A stretch of DNA of 53,751 bases from assembly GCA_030536295.1 (NCBI GenBank), contig JAUNQH010000009.1:1-53751 (forward strand), given 5' to 3'. The stretch comes from Clostridia bacterium (GTDB lineage Bacteria > Bacillota > Clostridia > Christensenellales > Aristaeellaceae). The notes beneath the pieces were generated by a model. It saw nothing but the letters and a program-made list of their open reading frames with translations, searched no databases and was not told the DNA's origin. Below, piece by piece: positions 44,996 to 53,520 of this stretch. The position numbers were made by a program, and so were the translations under genes. Position 1 is the stretch's first letter; every line of letters starts with the position of its first letter.

Positions 44996-45727
44996 TCAGT
45001 ATCCGCCTTCCATCTCTTTCAGTTCGGTGATCCCGGCAAGGGTGCCCTCGGCATAGCGCTTTTCGGCTTCGGCCATGATCTTTTCCGTGGCGCTGACGCC
45101 GCAGCGGCTCGCGCCGGCGGCACGGGCGGAAAGCACGGTGTCCAGATCACGGATGCCGCCGGAACCCTTGACGCGCACATGATCCGAAACGGTCGCGCGC
45201 ATGAGCTTCAGATCGTCAATGGTGCAGCCGGCGGAGCCGTAGCCTGTGCTGGTCTTCACAAAGTCAGCGCCGGCGGCCTCACTCAGCCTGCACGCGCGGA
45301 CCTTTTCATCCTCCGTGAGATAACAGGTCTCCAGGATGACCTTCAGGATGGCGCCGCGGCCATGCGCGGCCTGCGCCAGCTGCGCGATCTCGGAACGGAC
45401 ATACTCATCATCGCCATGCTTCAGCTTGCCGATATTGAGCACCATATCCAGCTCCTGACAGCCTTCATCCAGCGCGAGCTCCGCTTCCGCGAGCTTGATC
45501 CTTGTTTCATGCGCGCCGTGCGGGAAACCGATGACCGTACAGACTTTCACATCGCTGCCGCGAAGCATTTCAGCCAGAACGGGAACGTCGCAGGGACGGG
45601 CACATACACTGGCGGTGCCGTATTTCAGCGCGACTTCGCAGCCGCGGCGGATATCATCTTCCGTCAGCCAGGGCTGAAGGGTGGAGTGGTCCAGCATTTT
45701 GGCAATGTCATGAGGTGTAAGCGGCAT
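44996..45727 (-). CDS. deoC: Deoxyribose-phosphate aldolase
   Basis: DeoC splits deoxyribose-5-phosphate into glyceraldehyde-3-phosphate and acetaldehyde in nucleoside breakdown. The 243-residue TIM barrel has the Schiff-base Lys K158 in DFVKTSTGYG, D94 in ELDMVLNIG, and the second Lys in RVKGSGGIRD. The length is slightly above the typical 220. GGGGAGG precedes the ATG. It heads a minus-strand set that continues with a GH4-like protein and RNA-modification enzymes. No other nucleoside catabolism genes are adjacent. Confidence 0.96.
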   Translation of the reverse strand: MPLTPHDIAKMLDHSTLQPWLTEDDIRRGCEVALKYGTASVCARPCDVPVLAEMLRGSDVKVCTVIGFPHGAHETRIKLAEAELALDEGCQELDMVLNIGKLKHGDDEYVRSEIAQLAQAAHGRGAILKVILETCYLTEDEKVRACRLSEAAGADFVKTSTGYGSAGCTIDDLKLMRATVSDHVRVKGSGGIRDLDTVLSARAAGASRCGVSATEKIMAEAEKRYAEGTLAGITELKEMEGGY

Positions 45728-45770
45728 GAATAAAACCTCCCCGGCGCGGCATGACCGCGTATATTTCCAA

Positions 45771-45786
45771 ATAGATTTATTTCTAT
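45771..45786. promoter_or_regulatory. AT-rich dyad upstream of deoC, possible operator
   Basis: ATAGA-TTTATT-TCTAT is a 5-bp inverted repeat in an otherwise GC-rich 186-nt divergent region. No clear promoter for deoC was found near it. Confidence 0.3.
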
Positions 45787-45874
45787 ATGACCGGCTTTTT
45801 TCCCTGCAGGAAGCGATAAAAAGAAGAAAAAACAGGTACCGGGCAGTTCCGCGGTAGCGGCGCGCCAGAGGTTG

Positions 45875-45883
45875 TGTTATACT
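45875..45883 (+). promoter_or_regulatory. Extended -10 promoter of the AI-2E/murB operon
   Basis: TGT-TATACT gives an extended -10 element, with only a weak -35 (TAGCGG at 45855-45860). The ATG is 31 nt downstream. Confidence 0.6.
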
Positions 45884-45913
45884 ATAGGTGATATATCATT
45901 CCGATGACGAAGG

Positions 45914-47110
45914 ATGATGATGATGAAACGTTCGGAGGACTCAAAGTATCTCAGCTGGTTCGGCAACAGACGGCCTGTGCGTCTGCTTCTGCTGGCCGCG
46001 CTGCTGACACTGGGCATCCTGCATTTTTCTGATCTGTGCGGCTTTGTGACCGTGCTCTGGCGCAGTGCCAGCCCGCTGATCGCGGGCGCGGCGCTGGCCT
46101 ATGTGCTGAACGTGATCGTGGATAAGTTTGAGGCATGCTGGTTTCCGCATACAAAGAAAAAGTGGCTGAACATGCTGCGCACGCCTGTCAGCACGCTGCT
46201 GGCCGTGCTGGTGATCCTCGGTGTTGTTCTGCTGATCGTGCTCGCGGTGATACCCGGTCTGGTGGAGGCGTTTACACTGCTGGCCAAGGAAGTGCCGCAC
46301 TATGTGGCGGATCTGAAAGCCTGGGCGTTGGAAAAGACCGTGAATTTCCCGACCGTGCATGATACGGTGGCCAATCTGGTGTTCGACTGGAACGCGATCG
46401 GTGAAAGCCTGACCAGGTATGCCGTCAGCGGCTGGAGCGGCATTGTGAGCTCCACCGTGACCGTGATCGGCGCGGTGACGAACGGTATCAGCAATGTGTT
46501 CATCACGCTGATCTTCGCGATGTTCATGCTGCTTGGGCGGAAGCAGCTGACGCGGCAGGCGAACCGGGTGATGACCGCCGCCATGAGCGAAAGCAGGCTT
46601 GAAAAAACGAAGAATGTGCTGAACGCGCTGAACCGGAGCTTTTCCGGCTTTATCGTGGGTCAGGGCGCGAATTCGCTGCTGCTTGGCGTGCTGACAACGG
46701 TGATGATGCTGATCTGCGGTTTCCCCTACGCGGTGATCGTGGGCGTTATCAACGGCACCACGGGAATGATCCCGGTGATCGGCGGATATATCGGCGCGAT
46801 CGTGAGCGCTTTCCTCGTGTTTACGGCGGCACCCGGGCAGACGCTTCTTTTCCTGATCCTGCTGATCGTGCTGCAGTCGCTGCTCGGTAATCTTGTTTAT
46901 CCGAGGCTGGTCGGCGGTTCCATCGGCCTGCCGGGTCTGTGGGTGCTGGCTGCCGTGATCGTGGGCAGCGGACTCGGCGGTATAACCGGCATGCTGATCG
47001 GCGTGCCGCTGGCTGCAACGGCGTATGAACTGGTGAAGGCCTGGGTGGCCAGACGTGAAAAGGAGAAAACGGAGGAACAGACCTCCGAGGAGATAACGGA
47101 AGATGTTTGA
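45914..47110 (+). CDS. AI-2E-family membrane protein
   Basis: The 398-residue protein belongs to the AI-2E (TqsA/PerM) family. It has about eight hydrophobic segments, the central amphipathic region (residues about 115-190), and the C-terminal signature GTTGMIPVIGGYIGAIVSA and LVGGSIGLPGLWVLAAVIVG. Proposed roles include export of signalling molecules and, in some members, Na+/H+ or other ion antiport; the sequence does not decide. It starts in a run of four ATG codons at 45914-45925, so the exact start is uncertain. The charged tail (EKEKTEEQTSEEITEDV) overlaps the murB start by 8 nt. Confidence 0.9.
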   Translation: MMMMKRSEDSKYLSWFGNRRPVRLLLLAALLTLGILHFSDLCGFVTVLWRSASPLIAGAALAYVLNVIVDKFEACWFPHTKKKWLNMLRTPVSTLLAVLVILGVVLLIVLAVIPGLVEAFTLLAKEVPHYVADLKAWALEKTVNFPTVHDTVANLVFDWNAIGESLTRYAVSGWSGIVSSTVTVIGAVTNGISNVFITLIFAMFMLLGRKQLTRQANRVMTAAMSESRLEKTKNVLNALNRSFSGFIVGQGANSLLLGVLTTVMMLICGFPYAVIVGVINGTTGMIPVIGGYIGAIVSAFLVFTAAPGQTLLFLILLIVLQSLLGNLVYPRLVGGSIGLPGLWVLAAVIVGSGLGGITGMLIGVPLAATAYELVKAWVARREKEKTEEQTSEEITEDV

Positions 47111-47984
47111 CGGGATCATGACGGAACGCGGCGCGCGGCTGGCAGAGTACACGACGCTGCATCTGGGCGGCCCCGCGGATGTGATGGCTTTTCCGCGGAA
47201 CGCGGATGAGATCGCGCGGCTGTGCGCGGAAGCGCGGGACGCGGGGATGAATGTGACCGTGATCGGTCACGGAAGCAATCTGCTGGTGAAGGACGGCGGG
47301 ATCCGCGGGTTGACGATCTGCATCGGCAGGAACATGGCGGAAGTTTCGGCGGAAGGGTGTCTGATCCGTGCCGGCGCGGGCTGCATGCTCGCGAAGGCGG
47401 CAGCCGCGGCCGCGGAAAACAGCCTTGCGGGGCTTGAATTCGCGTCCGGCATTCCGGGCACTGTCGGCGGCGGGGTGTATATGAATGCCGGCGCTTACGG
47501 AGGCGAACTCTCGCAGGTCGTGCGTGAAGTGCGGGCGGTAAGCCCGGACGGGCGGAACCTGCGTTTTTCCGGCGGTGAGATGTGCTTTGGCTACAGACAG
47601 TCCCGCGCGCAGACGGAGCCGATGATCATCACGGAGGTCACCTTCGGTCTGGAAAACGGAAACAGGAATGAGATACTGGCCGTGATGGCGGACCTGAACA
47701 GCCGCCGGGCAGAGAAACAGCCGCTGAACATGCACAGCGCGGGCAGCACATTCAAACGCCCGGAGGGGCATTACGCCGGAGCGCTGATCGAACAGTGCGG
47801 GCTCAAGGGGTACCGGATCGGCGGCGCCTCCGTGAGTGAAAAGCATGCCGGATTTCTGGTGAACGACGGCGGAACGGCAGCGGATTTTCTGGCGCTGGTC
47901 CGGTATGTGAGCGATACGGTCATGGAAAAAACGGGTGTGCGGCTTGAGCCGGAGATCCGTATTTTGGGAGAGGACAGGTGTTGA
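47103..47984 (+). CDS. murB: UDP-N-acetylenolpyruvoylglucosamine reductase
   Basis: MurB reduces UDP-GlcNAc-enolpyruvate to UDP-MurNAc with FAD and NADPH. The 293-residue protein has TTLHLGGPADVMAFP, the FAD site VIGHGSNLLVKDGG, EFASGIPGTVGGGVYMNAGAYG, and AGSTFKRPEGHYAG with the catalytic Ser, then GASVSEKHAGFLVN. This is the shorter, Bacillota-type MurB. Its start overlaps the AI-2E gene, and rapZ begins 4 nt after its stop. The murB-rapZ-whiA order is common in Clostridia. Confidence 0.96.
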   Translation: MFDGIMTERGARLAEYTTLHLGGPADVMAFPRNADEIARLCAEARDAGMNVTVIGHGSNLLVKDGGIRGLTICIGRNMAEVSAEGCLIRAGAGCMLAKAAAAAAENSLAGLEFASGIPGTVGGGVYMNAGAYGGELSQVVREVRAVSPDGRNLRFSGGEMCFGYRQSRAQTEPMIITEVTFGLENGNRNEILAVMADLNSRRAEKQPLNMHSAGSTFKRPEGHYAGALIEQCGLKGYRIGGASVSEKHAGFLVNDGGTAADFLALVRYVSDTVMEKTGVRLEPEIRILGEDRC

Positions 47985-47988
47985 TGAT

Positions 47989-48894
47989 ATGAGATATATC
48001 CTTGTTACAGGTATGAGCGGCGCGGGCAAAACAGCCGCGCTCCGTTATCTGGAAGATACGGGCGCCTTCTGTGTGGACAATGTGCCGCCGATGCTGCTGC
48101 CCCGCATGACGGAGATGTTTGAGAACGCCGGTACGCACCTGAATACCGTGGTGTTTGCCGTGGACGTGCGCAGCGGCGAGTTCTTTGACGCGAAAGCGGT
48201 GGCAAAGCTGATCACGGAGATGCGCCAGGTCGGTCAGCGGATCGAGCTGATCTTTATGGATGCCAGCGATGACACACTGGTTGCCCGGTATAAGGAAACG
48301 CGGCGCGAGCATCCCCTCGCGTCAGACGAATGCTCGCTGACACAGGCGATCGCGCGGGAACGCACCATGCTGCAGCCCCTGCGTGAGACCGCGAATTATC
48401 TGATCGACACCACCGGACTGCGCGCGCGCGCCCTGCAGAAGCGGCTGATGGAATCGCTGCCGGGATCGGAAAGCAGCACTCCGCCCATCCGCGTGGAAGT
48501 GCTGAGCTTCGGCTTCAAACGCGGGCTGCCGCGGCAGGCGGATCTGGTGCTGGACGTGCGTTTCCTGCCGAACCCGTATTACATTGAAACGCTGTGCAGG
48601 CATTCCGGGCTGGACGAGGATGTACGCTCGTTCGTAATGGAGCACCCTGTTACCGTTGAATTCATGAGCAAGATCAAGGATATGCTGAACTTCCTGCTGC
48701 CCAATTATCGCGAGGAAGGGAAGCACAGGCTCGTTATCGCCGTGGGTTGTACAGGCGGCGCTCACCGCAGTGTGGCGATCGCGGAGGCGATCGGCGCGTA
48801 TCTGCGTGAACAGGGCTATACGGCGGATGTGGATCACAGGGATCTTCAGATCGAACAGGCGCACTGGACAGCTTCCGCCGATGAGGAATACTGA
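47989..48894 (+). CDS. rapZ: RapZ/YvcJ-type nucleotide-binding protein
   Basis: RapZ-like proteins bind and hydrolyse nucleotides; in Enterobacteria RapZ controls GlmS through small RNAs, and in Bacillus YvcJ affects competence. The 301-residue protein has Walker A G8-M-S-G-A-G-K-T15, CVDNVPPMLL, VVFAVDVRSGEFF, and the conserved C-terminal block LSFGFKRGLPRQADLVLDVR plus CTGGAHRSVAIAE. The ATG at 47989 is preceded by GGGAGAGGACAGG; an earlier in-frame start lies in murB. It overlaps whiA by one base (TGATG). Confidence 0.95.
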   Translation: MRYILVTGMSGAGKTAALRYLEDTGAFCVDNVPPMLLPRMTEMFENAGTHLNTVVFAVDVRSGEFFDAKAVAKLITEMRQVGQRIELIFMDASDDTLVARYKETRREHPLASDECSLTQAIARERTMLQPLRETANYLIDTTGLRARALQKRLMESLPGSESSTPPIRVEVLSFGFKRGLPRQADLVLDVRFLPNPYYIETLCRHSGLDEDVRSFVMEHPVTVEFMSKIKDMLNFLLPNYREEGKHRLVIAVGCTGGAHRSVAIAEAIGAYLREQGYTADVDHRDLQIEQAHWTASADEEY

Positions 48895-49874
48895 TGCGCG
48901 GAAATGACAAACTGAGCTTTTCCGCACAGGTGCGGGAGGAACTGGTACGCCTGCCCGCGGGGAAAAGCTGCTGTATGCTGAGTGAACTGAGCGCGCTGAC
49001 GAGGACGTCCGGTCATCTGAGCTTCCGCGGCGGCGGGCGGCTCGGGGTCACGTACCGTGTGGACAACGCGGGCGTCGCGCGGCGGATCTTTCAGCTGCTG
49101 AAGAAACAGCTGAATATCAGCCCGACGCTGCATTTCACGCAAAGCAGCAGACTCGGCGGGCGGCGCACCTGCGTGCTGACGCTGTCCGACATGGATACGC
49201 AGACACTGCTGACCGCGCTGCATATGGCGGAAACGGATGAGACAGGCATGATGCACCTGAAAAGGACGATGCCGCGCCATCCGCTGACACGGCAATGCTG
49301 CCGCAGGGCTTTCCTGCGCGGCGCGTTTCTGGGCGCGGGCACGGTGACGGATCCGGAGAAAGACTGGCATTTTGAATGGAGCAGCGAGAATGAAGAGCTG
49401 CCCAACATGCTGAGCCGGCTGCTGGAAAAATGCGATCTGCCGTTCCGTACCTATGAGCGCAAGGGCAGGCATGTGGTCTATCTGAAAGGCGCGCAGCATA
49501 TCACGGATATGCTGGTGCTGATGGGCGCGGCGCAGAGCGTGCTGGATCTTGAAAATATACGCATTGAAAAACAGGTGCGCGCGCACGCCGTGCGCATGGC
49601 CAACTGTGATGAGCATAACAGCGAACGGATGCTGGATGCTTCCGCGAAGCAGATGAAGGCAATACGCACGATCCTGCTGAAAGAAGGGCTGTTTACCCTG
49701 CCGCCCGCGCTGCAGGAGCTGGCGCGGCTGCGGCTGGAGCATTCGGAGCTGAGCCTGCAGGAACTGGGGCAGCTGATGGACCCGCCTGTGGGCAAGAGCG
49801 CCATCAACAACAGGATGCGCCGGCTGATGGCAGCCGCGGATGAGATCGAGCAGCGCGAAGAAAACGGGACTTGA
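48894..49874 (+). CDS. whiA: WhiA DNA-binding protein
   Basis: WhiA is a widely conserved Gram-positive protein that influences sporulation in Streptomyces and division/chromosome segregation in Bacillus. The 326-residue protein has the N-terminal LAGLIDADG-like homing-endonuclease fold (FLRGAFLGAGTVTDPEKDWH near residue 140, lacking the nuclease acids) and a C-terminal helix-turn-helix (about residues 270-326, LSLQELGQLMDPPVGKSAIN). Its length is normal. The single-base overlap with rapZ suggests translational coupling. The usual yvcK gene between them is missing. Confidence 0.95.
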   Translation: MRGNDKLSFSAQVREELVRLPAGKSCCMLSELSALTRTSGHLSFRGGGRLGVTYRVDNAGVARRIFQLLKKQLNISPTLHFTQSSRLGGRRTCVLTLSDMDTQTLLTALHMAETDETGMMHLKRTMPRHPLTRQCCRRAFLRGAFLGAGTVTDPEKDWHFEWSSENEELPNMLSRLLEKCDLPFRTYERKGRHVVYLKGAQHITDMLVLMGAAQSVLDLENIRIEKQVRAHAVRMANCDEHNSERMLDASAKQMKAIRTILLKEGLFTLPPALQELARLRLEHSELSLQELGQLMDPPVGKSAINNRMRRLMAAADEIEQREENGT

Positions 49875-49919
49875 ATGTTCCGGCATGCATATGACAAGCG
49901 GACACGGAGGTGACACGGA

Positions 49920-51938
49920 TTGATCCCGGCTCTGGTATATCTGGCGGTCTATCTGCTGTGCGGGCTGCAGTGCGCACGGTGGCTGCTGCCGCGGCACCGG
50001 CCGCTGAACCGGATATGGATCGGCCTGAGCCTCGGGCTGCTGCTGGAAATGTGGCTGCCCGCGCTGTGCGCGTTCGTGCTGCGTTTTTCCGTAACGGGTC
50101 ACCTTGCCGCGCTCGCGCTGTTGCTGCTGATCACATTTCTTGTATGGGTCGCGCGTGACCGCAGACCGGCGCGTTTGTGGGACGCGGATGAGACCGCGCT
50201 GCTCAGGCAGATGCTGTTTACGGTGCTTCCGCTCACTGTGCTCAGCGCGTATCTGCAGTATACCCATACACTGAGACCGGACGCTTACGGCAGTCTGAAT
50301 GTGGGGCAGAGCACCTACGGCGACCTGCCCATGCATCTGAGCTTTATCACAAACCTCAAAGACAAGATGTTTCCGGCCGATTACCCGTTTTATCCGGGCA
50401 TGCGGCTGAGCTATCCTTTCCTTACCGACAGCCTGAGCACCACCTTCTATCTGTTTGGCTGTTCGCTGCAGTCATCCGTGATCATTCCCGGCACGCTGAT
50501 GATGGCCCTGTGCTTTACGGGCGTGATCGTGCTGGGCCGCGAGATGACCGCGGGCAAAAAGACGGTCGTGCTTACCGCGATGCTTTTTTTCCTGAACGGC
50601 GGACTTGGCTTCCTGTATGACTTTGATATGGCGGGCGGATTCGAGGCGGACGGAACGCCGACCGTGCTGGAACGGATCTCCGCCATTATGACCGGCTATT
50701 ACAAAACGCCTACGAACCAGCCGGATCCGAATAACCTGCGGTGGAGCAACGTGATCGCCGATCTGATGATCCCGCAGCGCACGCTGCTCGGCGGCTGGTG
50801 TATGGTGATGCCGTGCTTCTATCTGCTTGAAACATCTTTCAACGCGGAGAAACGCGATCCGGGTGACGGTCACCGCGCGCTCCTGCTGCTCGGCATGTGG
50901 GGCGGCGCGCTGCCGCTGATCCATACGCACAGCTTTCTGGCGCTGGCGCTTTCCTCACTGGGTACGATGATGTACGATCTCGTCCACGGAGACCCGAAGA
51001 GCGGCATTTCACCGGACGGCACGCTGCGCGTGAGGCGTTCACGCGGTGCGATCCTCGCGGAATATTTCATGTACGGCGCGCTCGCCGCCGCTGTCGCGGT
51101 ACCGCAGCTGTTCGGATTCACCTTCGCGCAGACTTTCCGCACGGAAGGAAGCACGGGGTTTCTGGCTTTTCACTTCAACTGGGTGAATAATCCCGGCGAC
51201 AGCGGCATGCGGGATATGTATTTCTGGTTTTACCTGAAAAACATCGGTCTTCCGTTCGCGCTGCTCCTGCTCGCCCTGATCGAGAAGGACCGGCGGCACA
51301 GAAGGCTGTTCGCTCTGGCGCTTCCGGTCATTCTGGCCGCGGAGCTGATCCGCTTCCAGCCGAATGAATATGACAACAACAAGCTGCTATACCTCGCGTA
51401 TCTGCCATGCTGCATGATCATTGCGGATTACTGCCGGGATATCATGCACAGGCTGAAGGGGCTCCGCGCGCGTCCGGTGATCGCGGCGGCAGCGGCAGTG
51501 GTGTTTTTCCTGTCGGCCGGGCTCACGCTGTGCCGTGAATGCGTATCCTCCTATCAGGCATTCGGCAGCGGATCCGTGGAGGCAGGTACTTTCGCGCGTG
51601 ACGAAACACCCGCCGAAGCGGTCTATCTGACAGGAACGCAGCACCTGGATCCGGTGCTGTCCCTTGCCGGAAAGACGATCGTCTGCGGACCGGATCTGTG
51701 GCTGTATTTCCACGGGTTTGATACAACGGAGCGGAAGAATGACATCAGGCGTTTTTATGAGGATCCGGACAATAACCTGGATGTGCTGACCAGGTACGAT
51801 GTGGACTATATCTATGTATCCAGCTATGAAATGAGCGATTATGATGTGGATACGGACGCGCTGGACAGAATGTTCACGCCCGTATTTGAAAACGATGAAG
51901 CAGTGATCTACCGTGTGACGGGGAAGGGGCTGGAGTGA
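49920..51938 (+). CDS. Large multi-pass membrane protein, possible GT-C glycosyltransferase
   Basis: The 672-residue protein has about twelve hydrophobic segments and one large C-terminal soluble part. An early loop reads STYGDLPMHLSFITNLKD (around residue 133), with Asp and His placed as in GT-C-fold glycosyltransferases that use polyprenyl-phosphate sugars. NGGLGFLYD and FQPNEYDNNKLLYLAY are further conserved-looking loops. The TTG at 49920 is chosen because GGAGGTGA lies 6 nt upstream. The end overlaps the kinase gene. The GT-C assignment is by layout only; a glycan polymerase or transporter remains possible. Confidence 0.7.
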   Translation: MIPALVYLAVYLLCGLQCARWLLPRHRPLNRIWIGLSLGLLLEMWLPALCAFVLRFSVTGHLAALALLLLITFLVWVARDRRPARLWDADETALLRQMLFTVLPLTVLSAYLQYTHTLRPDAYGSLNVGQSTYGDLPMHLSFITNLKDKMFPADYPFYPGMRLSYPFLTDSLSTTFYLFGCSLQSSVIIPGTLMMALCFTGVIVLGREMTAGKKTVVLTAMLFFLNGGLGFLYDFDMAGGFEADGTPTVLERISAIMTGYYKTPTNQPDPNNLRWSNVIADLMIPQRTLLGGWCMVMPCFYLLETSFNAEKRDPGDGHRALLLLGMWGGALPLIHTHSFLALALSSLGTMMYDLVHGDPKSGISPDGTLRVRRSRGAILAEYFMYGALAAAVAVPQLFGFTFAQTFRTEGSTGFLAFHFNWVNNPGDSGMRDMYFWFYLKNIGLPFALLLLALIEKDRRHRRLFALALPVILAAELIRFQPNEYDNNKLLYLAYLPCCMIIADYCRDIMHRLKGLRARPVIAAAAAVVFFLSAGLTLCRECVSSYQAFGSGSVEAGTFARDETPAEAVYLTGTQHLDPVLSLAGKTIVCGPDLWLYFHGFDTTERKNDIRRFYEDPDNNLDVLTRYDVDYIYVSSYEMSDYDVDTDALDRMFTPVFENDEAVIYRVTGKGLE

Positions 51939-52810
51939 TGGGAAGGAAGCGCGGGACGGATGTGCGCAAGGCGTCCGTTTATGCCATCGTGATCAACAGC
52001 TTTCAGATCGTGCTTGTGCTTGTGATCCTGTTTCTGATCCTTTTCGGCTCGCAGACGCTGCTGGGCAAAAGATCCGCGAAGGTGATCGCGGCGCTTTCGG
52101 CGCTGATCGTCATCTGGGGCGCGGCGGTGGACATCCGGGAAGCGTTCAATGCACGGCGGATGAACAATGAGATGGATCAGATGGATACGCTGATGGACGG
52201 CATGGAAACGCTGAACCGCACGCTGCGCAGCCAGCGGCATGATTTCAAGAACCATCTGCAGGTCGTATACAGCCTGATCGAAATGAAGGAGTACGATGAG
52301 GCAAACGCGTACATCGAAAAGGTATACGGGGCCATTACCTCCGTATCGGAGCTGCTGAAAACGGACAGTCCGGCGATCAACGCGCTGCTTCAGATGAAGA
52401 CATCCTCCTGCGGCGAGCGCGGGATCAAACTGACCGCGGAGATCCGCTCCGGCTGGAAGAATCTCCCCGTGGAAGGCTGGGAGGCCTGCAAGGTGCTCGG
52501 TAACCTGATCGACAACGCTGTGGACGCCATAAGCACGGCCGGTACACCGGACCCATGGATCCGGGTGACACTGACCGAGGACATCCACGGTTTTGGGTTT
52601 TCCGTAGCCAACAACGGACCGAAGATCCCTGAAAGCATCATGCCCGGTATTTTCAAGGCCGGCGTGACCGAGAAAGGCGAAGGCCACGGAATGGGCCTGT
52701 TTATCGTCAGCTCCGTGATAGCGGAGGCCGGCGGTGAGATCCATGTGACGAGCGATGAGCATGAAACGGTATTCACGGGCGCCTTCCCCAAGGGGAATAT
52801 CGCGGTGTGA
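51938..52810 (+). CDS. Sensor histidine kinase, AgrC/CitA-like type
   Basis: The 290-residue kinase has two transmembrane helices (about residues 15-38 and 48-65) with almost no external loop. A dimerisation helix carries H101 in RSQRHDFKNHLQVVYSL. The GHKL ATPase domain has the N box NLIDNAVDAI and G2 box GEGHGMGLFIV. The HDFKNHL form is typical of AgrC/DcuS-like kinases, and the small sensor part suggests it senses from the membrane or within the cell. The ATG at 51938 overlaps the previous stop (TGATG). No response regulator gene is present in the window. Confidence 0.88.
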   Translation: MGRKRGTDVRKASVYAIVINSFQIVLVLVILFLILFGSQTLLGKRSAKVIAALSALIVIWGAAVDIREAFNARRMNNEMDQMDTLMDGMETLNRTLRSQRHDFKNHLQVVYSLIEMKEYDEANAYIEKVYGAITSVSELLKTDSPAINALLQMKTSSCGERGIKLTAEIRSGWKNLPVEGWEACKVLGNLIDNAVDAISTAGTPDPWIRVTLTEDIHGFGFSVANNGPKIPESIMPGIFKAGVTEKGEGHGMGLFIVSSVIAEAGGEIHVTSDEHETVFTGAFPKGNIAV

Positions 52811-52885
52811 CGCGGAAACGGCGGTCGTTCCGAAAAACAGATGCTTAAAACATCGCATACAGTTGTATCCGGAGACAGACAACAC

Positions 52886-52917
52886 AAAAGCGGACGGCTC
52901 AGGCCGCCCGCTTTTTT
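52886..52917 (+). terminator. Intrinsic terminator of the kinase operon
   Basis: AAAAGCGG-A-CGGC pairs with GCCG-C-CCGCTTTT around TCAG, with one mismatch, followed by a T run to 52917, 76 nt after the kinase stop. Confidence 0.87.
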
Positions 52918-52985
52918 CGAAGATACATGCTTTCAGAGTGACATTCTGTCATCCTTAAACGTTCAGCAGAAAGGATCTGATCCGA

Positions 52986-53519
52986 TCACGGATTGCAATC
53001 CCCGCACGGAATGAAGCCGCGCCCGATCGCCTCTTCGCGGCTGGCCAGCTCCACCTTGTTGCTGTCTTTCATGACCGCGACCGAATGGCAGTTTGGCCGG
53101 TGGAAACGCATGGATTTTTTGTTTCCGATATACGCGGCTTCCGAAGAGTCTTCTCCGGTTACGGGCTTGATCTCTTCTTTTTTCAGACCGGTAACGGTAT
53201 AGCGTTCGCCCTTTATCAGCACGCCGTTTTCATATGTTCCGGTCTCAATGCAGCAATTATCGAAATAGATCGTGCCGGTGCCATTGGGCTGCCCGTCCTT
53301 CCATTCTCCGATATACCGCCAGAGCACACCGTCCATCGGGGTGGTGCTGTCAAAAAGCCCGTAGCCGTACGGCGCGCCGACGGTGTCGACTTCTCCGGTA
53401 TAGAAGCCTGCCCAGTTGTTCCAGACGTATTGCACCTTTACATCCGCGCCGCCCAGCGCGCAGGTAACAACGGCTGCCGTCAGCATAAGGACAAGGAAGA
53501 AAACCAATACTCTTTTCAT
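52986..53519 (-). CDS. Secreted MORN-repeat protein with Cys-rich tail
   Basis: The 177-residue product has a signal peptide (MKRVLVFFLVLMLTAAVVTC, cleavage near residue 22). Three MORN-like strands follow: FYTGEVDTVGAPYGYGLF, YIGEWKDGQPNGTGTIYF and ETGTYENGVLIKG. A C-terminal Ada-like metal-binding domain carries YIGNKKSMRFHRPNC, a helix, and PCGDCNP, with His and three Cys as likely ligands. The same kind of tail ends the protease at 18408. It begins one base after the hydrolase gene, so the two are probably coupled. MORN repeats bind surfaces or lipids in other proteins; the role here is unknown. Confidence 0.82.
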   Translation of the reverse strand: MKRVLVFFLVLMLTAAVVTCALGGADVKVQYVWNNWAGFYTGEVDTVGAPYGYGLFDSTTPMDGVLWRYIGEWKDGQPNGTGTIYFDNCCIETGTYENGVLIKGERYTVTGLKKEEIKPVTGEDSSEAAYIGNKKSMRFHRPNCHSVAVMKDSNKVELASREEAIGRGFIPCGDCNP

Positions 53520-53520
53520 T

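Noticed and set aside
48846..50336. A 496-codon open frame on the minus strand
   Set aside because: It lies antisense to whiA and part of the next gene; composition is Gln/His/Arg-rich as typical for such mirrors.
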